A stretch of 64,000 bases of DNA from Actinomadura flavalba DSM 45200. Its GTDB lineage: Bacteria; Actinomycetota; Actinomycetes; Streptosporangiales; Streptosporangiaceae. The first letter of the stretch is position 1; every line of letters begins with the position of its first letter. Location of the stretch: assembly GCF_000374305.1 (NCBI RefSeq), contig NZ_KB894093.1, positions 1,302,001 through 1,366,000 of the forward strand. Direction: 5' to 3'. Made by a program: the position numbers and the translations under genes. The notes under the pieces were generated by a model. It was not told the origin of the DNA. It searched no databases and saw only the letters and a list, made by a program, of their open reading frames with translations. Of the stretch, positions 34,561-43,072 are shown piece after piece.

Positions 34561-35427
34561 TCAGCCCACGGTGACCAGGGCCACGCCGGCGATGGCCACG
34601 GCCAGGCCGAGGCGCTGGACGGCGCGCAGGCGTTCGGCGTAGACGACGCGGGCCAGCAGGACCGTCACGGCCGGGTACAGCGAGGTCAGGACGGCGGCGA
34701 GGCTCAGCAGGCCCGCCTGGGCGGCCAGGAAGTAGAGGGCGTTGGCGCCCGCGTCCAGGAGGCCCGACAGCACGACCAGGGCGAGGGTGGCGCGGCCCCG
34801 GACGGGCGGGCCGGGGAGCGCGCCGTGCCGGACGAGCAGCACCCCGGCCGCGACCAGGACGACGGCGAGGTTCCCGACGCGCGCACCGACGATCGGCCAC
34901 AGCCCGGCCGAGTCGCCCGCCTCCTTGAGCAGGATGTAGAAGACGCCGAAGCAGAGCCCGGACACCGCCGCCAGGAGCGGCCCGTTCTCCAGGAGCCCGG
35001 ACGCGGCGTCGCGGCGCCGCTCGTCGCGTTCCATGCTCACCAGGCCGATCGCGGCCAGGCACAGCAGCACCCCGGCGACGACGGGACCGTCCAGGCGTTC
35101 GCCGCGCAGCACGCCGACGCCGACCGGGAGCACGGCCGCCGCCAGCGCCGACACGGGCGCGACGACGCTCATCGGGCCGCGCGCCAGCGCCCGGTACAGG
35201 GCGATCAGCCCGATACCGCCCGCGAGCCCGGCGGCGAACCCCCAGCCGAGCGGCCCGGACGCGGGACGTCCACCGGCGAGCAGCGACACGGCGACGAGCC
35301 CGGCGAGGCCGATCGGGACGCACCACAGCACGGTGCGGACGGCCGTCGAGCGTCGCGACACGGCGCCGCCCAGGAAGTCGGCGGCGCCGTAGGCCAGGGC
35401 CGCGCCGAGCGCGAGGACCGTGACCAT
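34561..35427 (-). CDS. EamA/DMT family transporter
   Basis: A 288-residue protein with ten hydrophobic helices in two halves, the drug/metabolite transporter pattern (EamA). The helix-loop marks are LARGPMSVVAPVSALAAAVL and, in the second half, FLAAQAGLLSLAAVLTSLYP with the repeated S-x-L-x-P-A-V-T-V-L-L-A region. The ATG overlaps the stop of a 37-codon ORF (TGATG). The genes divergent from it encode an XRE-cupin regulator, which is a likely controller. Confidence 0.88.
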   Translation of the reverse strand: MVTVLALGAALAYGAADFLGGAVSRRSTAVRTVLWCVPIGLAGLVAVSLLAGGRPASGPLGWGFAAGLAGGIGLIALYRALARGPMSVVAPVSALAAAVLPVGVGVLRGERLDGPVVAGVLLCLAAIGLVSMERDERRRDAASGLLENGPLLAAVSGLCFGVFYILLKEAGDSAGLWPIVGARVGNLAVVLVAAGVLLVRHGALPGPPVRGRATLALVVLSGLLDAGANALYFLAAQAGLLSLAAVLTSLYPAVTVLLARVVYAERLRAVQRLGLAVAIAGVALVTVG

Positions 35428-35540
35428 CAGGCGGTGACCAGTGCGACGGCGATGCCTGCGCCGGGGGTGATGGCGCGCAGGCGGGACGCGAGGGCGTCGC
35501 CCGCCGCGCGCAGCCGGTCGTGGTCGTAGGGGGTGAGCAT
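35427..35540 (-). CDS. 37-residue ORF coupled to the EamA transporter
   Basis: Starts at ATG 35540 with AGGAA nearby. The stop TGA overlaps the transporter ATG (TGATG), which couples their translation. The peptide is MLTPYDHDRLRAAGDALASR followed by LRAITPGAGIAVALVTA: an amphipathic start and a hydrophobic end. It may be a small membrane partner or a pure leader. No family recognised. Confidence 0.45.
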   Translation of the reverse strand: MLTPYDHDRLRAAGDALASRLRAITPGAGIAVALVTA

Positions 35541-35619
35541 GGGCGCATTCCTCGGTCGGTCATTTCAGCGAACCACAAGTATCACTATACCGACCACCGG
35601 GTCTCGTTACCCTGGCCGG

Positions 35620-36180
35620 ATGAGCGATCAGGACGTCGCCGAGGCCGTCGCGCGGACCGTGCGGGCGCTGCGGGCCGAGCACCGCTGGAGCCTGGACGAG
35701 CTGGCGGGCCGCTCCGGCGTCAGCAAGGGCGTGCTCGTCGGGCTCGAACAGGGCCGCGGCAACCCCAACCTCGGCACGCTCATCCGCATCGCCGACGCGC
35801 TCGGCGTCGCGCTGACCCGGCTCGTGCAGGTCGAGGAGACGCCCGCCGTCCGGCTGTTCCCGCCCGGACGGCAGATCGAGCTGTGGCGCGGCCCGGACGG
35901 CGGCACCGGCACGCTGCTGGCGGGCAGCGACCCGCGCCCGTCGCTGGAACTGTGGGACTGGACGCTGCCGCCCGGCGAGATCCGCGACAGCGACGCCCAC
36001 GCCCCCGGCACCAAGGAGATCGTCCACGTCCGCGAGGGCACCCTGACCCTCACCGTGGACGGCCGCGTCGACCGCCTCCCCACCGGCACCGCCGCCGTCT
36101 TCGTCGGCGACCGCCCGCACGCCTTCGCCAACGAGACGACGGCCCCGGTCCGCTTCGTCATGGCCGTCCTCGACCTCTGA
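35620..36180 (+). CDS. XRE-family regulator with cupin domain
   Basis: A 186-residue regulator from ATG 35620. The HTH is in residues about 15-68 (WSLDELAGRSGVSKGVLVGL then EQGRGNPNLGTL). The C-terminal cupin barrel has H-x-P-G-x-x-E and a late PHAF motif (HAPGTKEIVHVREGTLTLTV; GDRPHAFANE). This MmsR/PuuR-like layout usually senses a small metabolite. It is divergent from the 37-codon ORF and EamA transporter, sharing a 79-base promoter region, so autoregulation and control of the transporter are likely. Confidence 0.88.
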   Translation: MSDQDVAEAVARTVRALRAEHRWSLDELAGRSGVSKGVLVGLEQGRGNPNLGTLIRIADALGVALTRLVQVEETPAVRLFPPGRQIELWRGPDGGTGTLLAGSDPRPSLELWDWTLPPGEIRDSDAHAPGTKEIVHVREGTLTLTVDGRVDRLPTGTAAVFVGDRPHAFANETTAPVRFVMAVLDL

Positions 36181-36192
36181 CCGGGACGGCGC

Positions 36193-37338
36193 TCAGCCCG
36201 TGAGGCGGACCGGCATCGCCAGGTAGCGGAACCCGGTGTCGGCGGTGAGGTCGGGTTCGTCGTCGCCCTTCGGGTCGGGGACGCCGGTGAGCAGGGCGGC
36301 CTTGGTGGGGGCCGTGCACTCCAGGCGGGCCAGGCGGCTGTGGACGCCGGCCAGGCCGTCCAGGAGGTACTGCGGGCTGAACGCGATGTCGATGTCGTCG
36401 CCGTCGAGGTCGGCGGGGATGCTCTCGTTGGCGCGGGCGGCGTCGCCGGACGCGGCGCGGATCTGCACCGTGCCGGACGTGAACGCCAGCCGGACCGGGG
36501 TGTTGCGTTCGGCGACGAGCGCCACCCGCTTGATCGCCTCGACGAACGGGGCCGTCTCGATGCGCGCCACCGACGACCAGGTGCCGGTCAGCCGGGAGCG
36601 GTAGTCGATGAACTGGTCGTCCAGGAGGCGCGTCGTCATGCTGCGGCCCCCGCCGGACACGCCGAGCAGCGTGTCGGCGGAGCCGGTGAGGTCGAGCGCG
36701 ACGTCCGCACCGGGACGGATCGCCTTGGCGGTGTCGGCCAGCGTGCGGGCCGGGACGACGATGCCCGTGCGGAAGTCCTCCGAAGCGGGCGACCACGGCA
36801 GCTCGACGGCCGCGATGCGGTACCGGTCGGTGCAGGCCAGCCGCAGCACGGCGCCGTCGAAGTCCATCCGGACGCCCGTCAGCATCGGGAGCGTGTCGTC
36901 GCGCCCGGCGGCCGGGACGACCTGCGCGACGGCCGCCGCGAACGCGTCCGCCGGGACGGTGCCCGCCCGCGCGGGCGGCTCGGGCAGCGTGGGGTAGTCC
37001 TCCACGGGCATGATCTGGAGCCCGAACTCGGCGCTGCCGCACCGCACCACGACCTCCGACCCCTTCGCCGTGACCTCCACCGGCTGCGCGGGCAGGCTGC
37101 GGACGATCTCGGTGAGCAGCCGCCCCGGCACGAGCACGCGGCCCGGCTCGGTGACGGTGGCGTCGACCCGCGCCCGCGCCGACACCTCATGGTCGAACCC
37201 GGCGAGCGTCAGCCCGCCCTCCCCCGCCTCCACGAGCATCCCGGCGAGCACCGGCAGCGCCGGACGGGACGGGATCGTGCGCGCGGCCCAGGCGACGCCG
37301 TCGGCCAGCGCCTGCCGCTCCACCCGGAACTCGACCAT
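36193..37338 (-). CDS. DNA polymerase III beta subunit (sliding clamp) paralogue
   Basis: A 381-residue beta clamp with the three-domain DnaN layout: MVEFRVERQALADGVAWAAR, RSLPAQPVEVTAKGSEVVVR, LRLACTDRYRIAAVELPW and the C-terminal end YLAMPVRLTG. The M-P-(V/M)-(R/K)-L tail that shapes the binding cleft is present. It is not beside dnaA or recF, unlike the origin copy. Either this genome has a second clamp or the clamp gene has moved. A beta clamp outside the dnaA locus may serve a special polymerase. It is followed by a 12-base gap to the XRE-cupin gene, which converges on it. Confidence 0.85.
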   Translation of the reverse strand: MVEFRVERQALADGVAWAARTIPSRPALPVLAGMLVEAGEGGLTLAGFDHEVSARARVDATVTEPGRVLVPGRLLTEIVRSLPAQPVEVTAKGSEVVVRCGSAEFGLQIMPVEDYPTLPEPPARAGTVPADAFAAAVAQVVPAAGRDDTLPMLTGVRMDFDGAVLRLACTDRYRIAAVELPWSPASEDFRTGIVVPARTLADTAKAIRPGADVALDLTGSADTLLGVSGGGRSMTTRLLDDQFIDYRSRLTGTWSSVARIETAPFVEAIKRVALVAERNTPVRLAFTSGTVQIRAASGDAARANESIPADLDGDDIDIAFSPQYLLDGLAGVHSRLARLECTAPTKAALLTGVPDPKGDDEPDLTADTGFRYLAMPVRLTG

Positions 37339-37397
37339 TGCTCCACCTCTGTGTTCATGGGTCGCGCCTCCGCGCGACCGGGGTCAGCGCCTCTTTA

Positions 37398-37463
37398 GTG
37401 TCGTCCCGGAGAGCATGATCATCCTCACTTCGCTCCGGATGATCATGCTCTCCGGGACGACAC
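37398..37463. repeat. 27-bp hairpin element, copy 2
   Basis: The arms 37398-37424 (gtgtcgtcccggagagcatg then atcatcc) and 37437-37463 are perfectly complementary; the loop tcacttcgctcc is the exact reverse complement of the loop of the element at 32464-32523. It lies between ogt and the clamp gene, both on the minus strand, so it might end ogt transcription or affect the clamp leader. Confidence 0.85.
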
Positions 37464-37551
37464 GACGCTGACCCGAGTGGTTCGGGTTCAACCCGCGTCG
37501 TCGTCTGTCTTCCAGCACGGTAACCCGCGCCGCTGACAGAAACGGGGTCGC

Positions 37552-38037
37552 TCAGAAAAGGGCGGCGCCGCGTTCGAAGTCGAGGAGGTGGCGCTTGCGC
37601 TCCAGGCCGCCGCCGTAGCCGGTGAGGTTTCCCGTGGAACCGACGACGCGGTGGCAGGGGACGATGATGCCGATCGGGTTGCGGCCGTTGGCCAGGCCCA
37701 CGGCGCGGGAGGCGCCCGGGTTGCCGAGTTCGGCGGCGATCTCCCCGTAGCTGACGGTCGTCCCGTACGGGATGGTGCGCAGGGCGTCCCAGACGCGCCG
37801 CTGGAAGTCCGTCCCGTGCATGGAGAGCGGCAGGTCGAACTCCTTCAGGTCGCCCGCGAAGTAGGCGGCGAGCTGGTCGCGGGCGGCGTCGAACGGCGCC
37901 GGGTCCGGGGTGCCGAAGACGGCCTGGTCGGGGCGGTGCCGCTGCGCGTCCATGTAGCAGCCGCGCAGGCCGTCGCCGTCGGCGACGAGGGTGAGCGGCC
38001 CGACGGGGCTGTCCACGACGGTGTGCACGATGCTCAT
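37552..38037 (-). CDS. ogt: methylated-DNA-protein cysteine methyltransferase
   Basis: A 161-residue suicide repair protein that removes O6-methyl groups from guanine. The active Cys is C128 in IIVPCHRVVGSTG; the arginine-finger helix is GASRAVGLANGRNP. The length is normal for Ogt. The ATG overlaps the stop of the Ada-AlkA gene by 4 bases, so both alkylation-repair functions are translated together. It would be induced with its neighbour by methylation damage if that protein keeps its Ada-type regulation. Confidence 0.93.
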   Translation of the reverse strand: MSIVHTVVDSPVGPLTLVADGDGLRGCYMDAQRHRPDQAVFGTPDPAPFDAARDQLAAYFAGDLKEFDLPLSMHGTDFQRRVWDALRTIPYGTTVSYGEIAAELGNPGASRAVGLANGRNPIGIIVPCHRVVGSTGNLTGYGGGLERKRHLLDFERGAALF

Positions 38038-39506
38038 GCGAAGTTCCTCCCGGGAAGGTGGTTGATGGGATGGTCGCCCGTCGCCCACAGGTGCTGGACG
38101 GCGTAGGCGCGCCAGGGCCGCCACGCCGCCGCGCGCCGGGTGAGGGCGCCGGGGGCGGTGGGCAGGCCGAGGTCGCGGGCGGCGTACCGGACGCCGAGGT
38201 CGGTCGGCAGGAACGCGTCGGGGTCGCCGAGCGCCCGCATCGCGATGGTCTCGATCGTCCACGGCCCGATGCCGGGCAGCTCGGCCAGGCGGGCGCGGGC
38301 CTCGTCCCAGTCGCCGCCGACGCCGAGGTCGAGCGACGGCAGCGCGGCGACGAGCGTGGTGAGGGTGGTCCGGCGGGCGCGCGGGAACGCCAGCCGGTCC
38401 GGGTCGAGGGAGGCCAGGGCCGCCGGGTCGGGGAACAGGTGGGTGAGGCCCCCGGCGGGGTCCTCCACGGGGGTGCCGTGCTCGGTGACGAGCCGCGCGG
38501 CGTGCGTGCGGGCGGCGGCCGTCGAGACCTGCTGGCCGAGGACGGCGCGGACGGCGAACTCGGCGGCGTCGACGGTGCGCGGCACCCGCCGTCCGGGCGC
38601 CTTGGCGACGAGCGGCGCGAGCACCGGGTCCTCGGCGAGCAGTGCGTCGACGGCGACGGGGTCGGCGTCCAGGTCGAGCAGGCGGCGGCACCGGCTGATC
38701 GCGATGCCGAGGTCGCGCTGGTCGGTGAGGGTGAGCGTCAGGCCGACGTACTCGGGGTTCGGGGTGAGCGCGGCGATGCCGGGGCCGTGCGGGAGCCGCA
38801 GCGTCCGCCGGTAGGCGCCGTCGCGCCACTCCTCGACGCCGGGGACGCCGGTCGCGGCCAGGTGGCCGAACAGGTTGTCGGGGAACAGCGGCCGCCGGAA
38901 CGGCAGCCGCAGCGTGAGCGTGCCCGTCGCGGCGGACGGGTGCCCGCGCGCGACGCGGTCGCGCAGCGCGGTCGGGGTGAGCGCGAACACCTCGCGGACG
39001 GTGTCGTTGAACGTCCGGATGCTGGCGAATCCGGCGGCGAACGCGACGTCGGCCATCGGCAGCGCCGTCGTCTCGATGAGGATCCGGGCGGTCTGCGCCC
39101 GCTGCGCGCGGGCCAGGGCCAGCGGTCCGGCGCCGAGTTCGGCGGTGAGCTGGCGTTCGATCTGCCGGACGCTGTAGCCGAGCCGGGTCGCGAGGCCGGG
39201 GACGCCGTCGCGGTCCACGACGCCGTCCGCGATGAGCCGCATGGCGCGGGCGACGGTGTCGGCGCGGTGGTTCCACTCCGGCGAACCGGGCGTGGTGTCG
39301 GGACGGCAGCGCTTGCAGGCGCGGAATCCGGCCTGCTGCGCGGCCGCCGCGCTCGGGTAGAAGCGCATGTTGGCGGGCTTGGGGGTGGCCGGGCAGGACG
39401 GCCGGCAGTAGATCCCGGTGGTCAGGACGGCCGTGAAGAACCAGCCGTCGAACCGGGCGTCCTTCGCCCGGACGGCTCGGAGGCAACGCTCCACATCCGT
39501 GTGCAT
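38034..39506 (-). CDS. Ada N-terminal/AraC HTH fused to AlkA DNA glycosylase
   Basis: A 490-residue fusion. Residues 1-75 are the Ada zinc domain with C34, C38, C64 and C67, which in Ada takes methyl groups from phosphotriesters and activates the protein. Residues about 80-180 are an AraC-type HTH. The rest is AlkA: an N-terminal domain near 195-310 and the helix-hairpin-helix glycosylase with LPGIGPWTIETIAMRALGDP and the catalytic Asp in FLPTDLGVR. It cuts alkylated bases and probably activates its own operon. Followed by ogt (ATGA overlap). The fusion is known in Actinobacteria. Confidence 0.93.
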   Translation of the reverse strand: MHTDVERCLRAVRAKDARFDGWFFTAVLTTGIYCRPSCPATPKPANMRFYPSAAAAQQAGFRACKRCRPDTTPGSPEWNHRADTVARAMRLIADGVVDRDGVPGLATRLGYSVRQIERQLTAELGAGPLALARAQRAQTARILIETTALPMADVAFAAGFASIRTFNDTVREVFALTPTALRDRVARGHPSAATGTLTLRLPFRRPLFPDNLFGHLAATGVPGVEEWRDGAYRRTLRLPHGPGIAALTPNPEYVGLTLTLTDQRDLGIAISRCRRLLDLDADPVAVDALLAEDPVLAPLVAKAPGRRVPRTVDAAEFAVRAVLGQQVSTAAARTHAARLVTEHGTPVEDPAGGLTHLFPDPAALASLDPDRLAFPRARRTTLTTLVAALPSLDLGVGGDWDEARARLAELPGIGPWTIETIAMRALGDPDAFLPTDLGVRYAARDLGLPTAPGALTRRAAAWRPWRAYAVQHLWATGDHPINHLPGRNFA

Positions 39507-39630
39507 GTCTCCAGCATCACCGATGGTCGCGGGTGTTCACTGGCGAGAATTCGACATCAACGACGCGGCCGCTCCCCAGAGTCTACGGCGATCCGCCCGC
39601 CGGGGCGCGCCGACGGGCGGATCGGCCGGC

Positions 39631-40983
39631 TCAGGACGCGCGGCGCAGGAACACGGCCGCCGCGACGGCGCCGCCCGCGACGATCGCGGCGTTGGCGAGC
39701 GTCGCGGTGTGCAGGCCGCGCAGGGCCGCGTCCCCGGCGATGGCGCCCATGACGGGGATGCCGAGCGTGATGGCGATCTGCTGGGTGAGCGTGGCGGTGC
39801 CGGTGGCGAGTCCCTGGTCCTCGTCGGGGAGGCCGGACGTCGCGGCGTTCATGAACGCGACGATCGCGGCGAGGTTCCCGAATCCGCCGATCGCGGTCGC
39901 GGCGAGCAGCAGGAGCAGCCCGTCGCGGGACGTGCCGAGGCCGAGCAGCGCGAGCGTCGCGACGGCCTGGAGGGCGAGCCCGCCCGCGAGCGTCCGCCGC
40001 ACCCCGAACCGGGCGATGAGCCGCGGCGCGGACAGTCCGCCCGCGACCGTGCCGAGGCCGAGGACGCCGAGGGCGAGCCCGGTCGCCAGCGGCGAGTAGC
40101 CGAGGACGTTCTGGAGGTAGAGCGTCATCAGGAACACCAGCGACGTCATCGTGGCGAACGCGATGAAGCCGCCGATGTTGCCCCAGGCGACGTTGCGTCG
40201 CGTCAGCAGGCGCAGCGGGACCAGCGGCGCCCGGTGCCGCCGCTCGATCGCGACGAACGCCGCCAGCAGCACGACCGCCGCGAGCACGGCCAGCGGCGCG
40301 TGCGCCGAGATGCCGAACACCAGCGCGAGTAGCCCGCCCGTCACGGTGAGCGCGCCGGGAACGTCCAGCTTCACCCCCGAGGTGCGGCTCTCGGTGACCA
40401 GCAGCGGCGTCGCGACGACCACCGCGACCGCGACCGGCACGTTCACCAGGAACGCCCACCGCCAGCTCAGCAGGTCGGTCAGCACGCCGCCGAGGATCGC
40501 GCCCGCCGTGAACCCCGCCGACATCAGCGCGCCGGACAGGCCGAGCGCCCGCGTCCGCAGCGGCCCCTCGGCGAACGACGTGGTGATCAGCGACAGCGCG
40601 GCCGGGGTCGCGATCGCCGTCGCGACGCCTTGCAGGACGCGGCCCGTCAGCAGCACCGCCGGGGACGTGGCCAGCCCGCCGAGCACCGACCCGGCGGCCA
40701 GCAGCGCCATGCCGGTCAGCAGCATCCGGCGGCGGCCCGCCAGGTCCGCGATCCGCCCGAACAACAGGGTCAGCCCGGCGGCGGGCAGCGCGAACGCCGT
40801 CGCGATCCACGCCAGGTCGCGCGCCGCGAACCCGAGCCCGGCGCCGACCACCGGCAGCGCGACGTTGAGGATGGAGAAGTCGATCGCCAGCAGGAACTGG
40901 GCGCTGAGCAACAGGACGAGCAGCAGCTTCTGCCGTCGCGTCATCCGCGCGGAGGCGGGGGCGACGGCCGTCAGAGTGGCCAT
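39631..40983 (-). CDS. MFS drug exporter, DHA2 (EmrB/QacA) type
   Basis: A 450-residue transporter with about fourteen hydrophobic helices. Signature positions are FSILNVALPVVGAGLGF in helix 1, IADLAGRRRMLLTG (motif A) and GRVLQGVATAIATPAALSLI (motif C region). The start chosen is ATG 40983; earlier in-frame codons would add a non-hydrophobic leader. It is divergent from an XRE regulator 87 bases away with a palindrome between them, so that regulator probably represses it. Confidence 0.9.
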   Translation of the reverse strand: MATLTAVAPASARMTRRQKLLLVLLLSAQFLLAIDFSILNVALPVVGAGLGFAARDLAWIATAFALPAAGLTLLFGRIADLAGRRRMLLTGMALLAAGSVLGGLATSPAVLLTGRVLQGVATAIATPAALSLITTSFAEGPLRTRALGLSGALMSAGFTAGAILGGVLTDLLSWRWAFLVNVPVAVAVVVATPLLVTESRTSGVKLDVPGALTVTGGLLALVFGISAHAPLAVLAAVVLLAAFVAIERRHRAPLVPLRLLTRRNVAWGNIGGFIAFATMTSLVFLMTLYLQNVLGYSPLATGLALGVLGLGTVAGGLSAPRLIARFGVRRTLAGGLALQAVATLALLGLGTSRDGLLLLLAATAIGGFGNLAAIVAFMNAATSGLPDEDQGLATGTATLTQQIAITLGIPVMGAIAGDAALRGLHTATLANAAIVAGGAVAAAVFLRRAS

Positions 40984-41039
40984 GACGGCCACCCTCGCGG
41001 GCACGGGCCGGGTTACCCAGCCCCCGCCCGTTGGTACCA

Positions 41040-41049
41040 CCACCGGTGG
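41040..41049. promoter_or_regulatory. palindrome CCACCGGTGG in the exporter/regulator promoter region
   Basis: A perfect 10-bp palindrome located 22 bases before the XRE start, next to a second short palindrome (ggtacc, 41033-41038). This is a candidate operator for the divergent pair. Confidence 0.35.
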
Positions 41050-41070
41050 CAGGTTCTACGCTCATCGACC

Positions 41071-41922
41071 ATGAGCGGAGAACTCGGCGCGTTCCTGCGC
41101 TCGCGGCGGGCGCGGCTGCGGCCGGACGACGTCGGCCTGCGCGCCTACGGCGGGCGGCGCCGCGTCCCCGGGCTGCGGCGCGAGGAGCTGGCGCAGCTCG
41201 CCGGGGTCAGCGTCGCGTACTACATCCGGCTCGAACAGGGGCAGGCCGACAACGTCTCCGCCGACATCCTCGACGCGCTGGCGCGGGCGCTGCGGCTCGA
41301 CGACGACGAGCGCGTCCACCTGCACCGGCTCGCGCGCCCGGCCCGCGCCGAGCCGCGTTCCGCGCCGCCGCGGCTGCGTCCGCCGCTCCAGCACCTGCTG
41401 GACGCGATCACGCACGCTCCCGCGTACGTCGTCGGGCACCGGACCGAGGTCGTCGCGTGGAACCGGCTGACGGCCGCCGTGTTCACCGACCTGGCGGCCA
41501 TGCCGCCCGCCGAGCGCACCTGGACGCACCAGATCCACCTGAACCCGGAGTACCGGCAACGGCTCGGCACGAACTGGGACGTGGTGGCGCGGCGGAACGT
41601 CGCGTATCTGCGGTTCCGGAGCGGAGAGGACGCGTCGGTGGCGGCGCTCGTCGCGGAGATGCTCGCGCGCAGCACCGGATTCGCGGAGGTCTGGGAGGAC
41701 CACGAGGTCGTCGACCTGCGGCACGGCGCGGCGCGCATCGAGCACCCCGAGGCGGGCCCGCTCGTGCTGCCCTTCGAGACGCTGCGGCTGCCCGGCGACC
41801 CCGATCTGGACCGTCTCATGCTGTACGCGGCCGAACCGGGCTCACCGTCGGAGGCCGCGCTGCGACGGCTCGCCGAGACGTCGGGGCACCTGCGGTCGAG
41901 CGCGGACCTGCTCGCCGCCTGA
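41071..41922 (+). CDS. XRE-family regulator, MmyB-like
   Basis: A 283-residue regulator from ATG 41071. The HTH is in LGAFLRSRRARLRPDDVGLR ... GLRREELAQLAGVSVAYYIR, and the stretch YYIRLEQG is a signature of the MmyB-like group. The C-terminal ligand domain includes VVAWNRLTAAVFTDLAAM and the D/E-W-Q-x-H region TWTHQIHLNPEYRQRLGTNW. Members often control an adjacent exporter; the divergent MFS gene fits. Fatty acids have been proposed as ligands for related proteins. Confidence 0.88.
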   Translation: MSGELGAFLRSRRARLRPDDVGLRAYGGRRRVPGLRREELAQLAGVSVAYYIRLEQGQADNVSADILDALARALRLDDDERVHLHRLARPARAEPRSAPPRLRPPLQHLLDAITHAPAYVVGHRTEVVAWNRLTAAVFTDLAAMPPAERTWTHQIHLNPEYRQRLGTNWDVVARRNVAYLRFRSGEDASVAALVAEMLARSTGFAEVWEDHEVVDLRHGAARIEHPEAGPLVLPFETLRLPGDPDLDRLMLYAAEPGSPSEAALRRLAETSGHLRSSADLLAA

Positions 41923-41956
41923 CGGGCCATGCCCGGCCGCCTGGGAGGATCGGCGG

Positions 41957-43069
41957 GTGGACGTCATCGAGTGGGACGAGGACGGCGCGCCGCGCGCGGC
42001 GCGGTGGCGGTCGGAGAACGGGACGGCGCCGCCGCGCCGCGTCGTCGTCGCCGACGACACGCTCCGCGCCGACGACGCCCACCGGCTCACCTCGCAGGGG
42101 ACGGCCGTGCTGTGGCGCGGCGACTTCCAGAACGCCCGCGCGCTCGTCACCGCGCTCGCGCGGCGGGTGGACCGGCCCAAGCGGCGGCGGAAGGCCGCGC
42201 CGGAGGGCGCCCAGGCGTTCCACCTGTACCGGCAGGCGCGGGCGCAGCGGGCGCGGACGCTCGGCGCCGTGCTCGTTCCCGTCGATGCCGGGCATGTCGT
42301 GCCGTTGCGCCGCGCACCGGACGTCGTGGACGCCTGCACCGAGGCGTACGGGGACGCCGCCGCGCCCTACGTCGTGTCGCTCCGCGAACTGCTCGGCGTG
42401 ATCGGCGCGCACGAGTGGCGGGTGAAGGGAGTGCCGATCCCGGCGCTGGACGGCGACCGCATTCATCCGCACTACGGCGTCTTCTCGCCCGTGCGCGGCG
42501 AATACGTCGATCTCGTCGCGCAGGCGCCGCTGCCGCCGGACGACGGCGCGTTCGACATCGGCACCGGCACCGGCGTCCTCGCGGCCGTCCTCGGACGGCG
42601 CGGCGTCCGCGACCTCGTCGCCACCGACCAGGACCCCCGCGCCCTCGCCTGCGCCCGCGACAACCTCGCCCGGCTCGGGGTTCCGGCGCGCGTCGTCGCC
42701 GCCGACCTGTTCCCGGACGGCCGCGCGCCGCTGATCGTCTGCAACCCGCCGTGGCTTCCCGGCAAGCCCGCGTCGCCGCTCGACCACGCCGTCTACGACC
42801 CGGACTCCCGCATGCTGCGCGGCTTCCTGCGCGGCCTCCCGTCCCACCTGACGCCGGACGGCGAGGGCTGGCTGATCCTGTCCGACCTCGCCGAGCACCT
42901 CGGCCTGCGCACCCGCGCCGACCTCCTCGCCCTCGTCGCGGACGTGGGCCTCACCGTCGTCGACCGCCTCGACACCAAGCCCCGCCACACCCGTCCCGCC
43001 GACCCCGACGACCCGCTCCACAGCGCCCGCGCCGCCGAGACCACGTCCCTCTGGCGCCTCCGCGCCTGA
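41957..43069 (+). CDS. class I SAM-dependent methyltransferase (RsmC/PrmC-like)
   Basis: A 370-residue protein from GTG 41957. The AdoMet motif is FDIGTGTGVLAAVLGRRG, and the catalytic NPPW at motif IV (VCNPPWLPG) is typical for N-methylation of amides, bases or rRNA. The N-terminal part of about 170 residues has no clear family and may bind the substrate. It could be a 16S rRNA or glutamine methyltransferase; sequence does not decide. It is 34 bases after the XRE gene. Confidence 0.78.
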   Translation: MDVIEWDEDGAPRAARWRSENGTAPPRRVVVADDTLRADDAHRLTSQGTAVLWRGDFQNARALVTALARRVDRPKRRRKAAPEGAQAFHLYRQARAQRARTLGAVLVPVDAGHVVPLRRAPDVVDACTEAYGDAAAPYVVSLRELLGVIGAHEWRVKGVPIPALDGDRIHPHYGVFSPVRGEYVDLVAQAPLPPDDGAFDIGTGTGVLAAVLGRRGVRDLVATDQDPRALACARDNLARLGVPARVVAADLFPDGRAPLIVCNPPWLPGKPASPLDHAVYDPDSRMLRGFLRGLPSHLTPDGEGWLILSDLAEHLGLRTRADLLALVADVGLTVVDRLDTKPRHTRPADPDDPLHSARAAETTSLWRLRA

Positions 43070-43072
43070 CGG

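Noticed and set aside
36193..37338. Chromosome origin at the clamp gene
   Set aside because: dnaA, recF and a dense DnaA-box array are absent around it.
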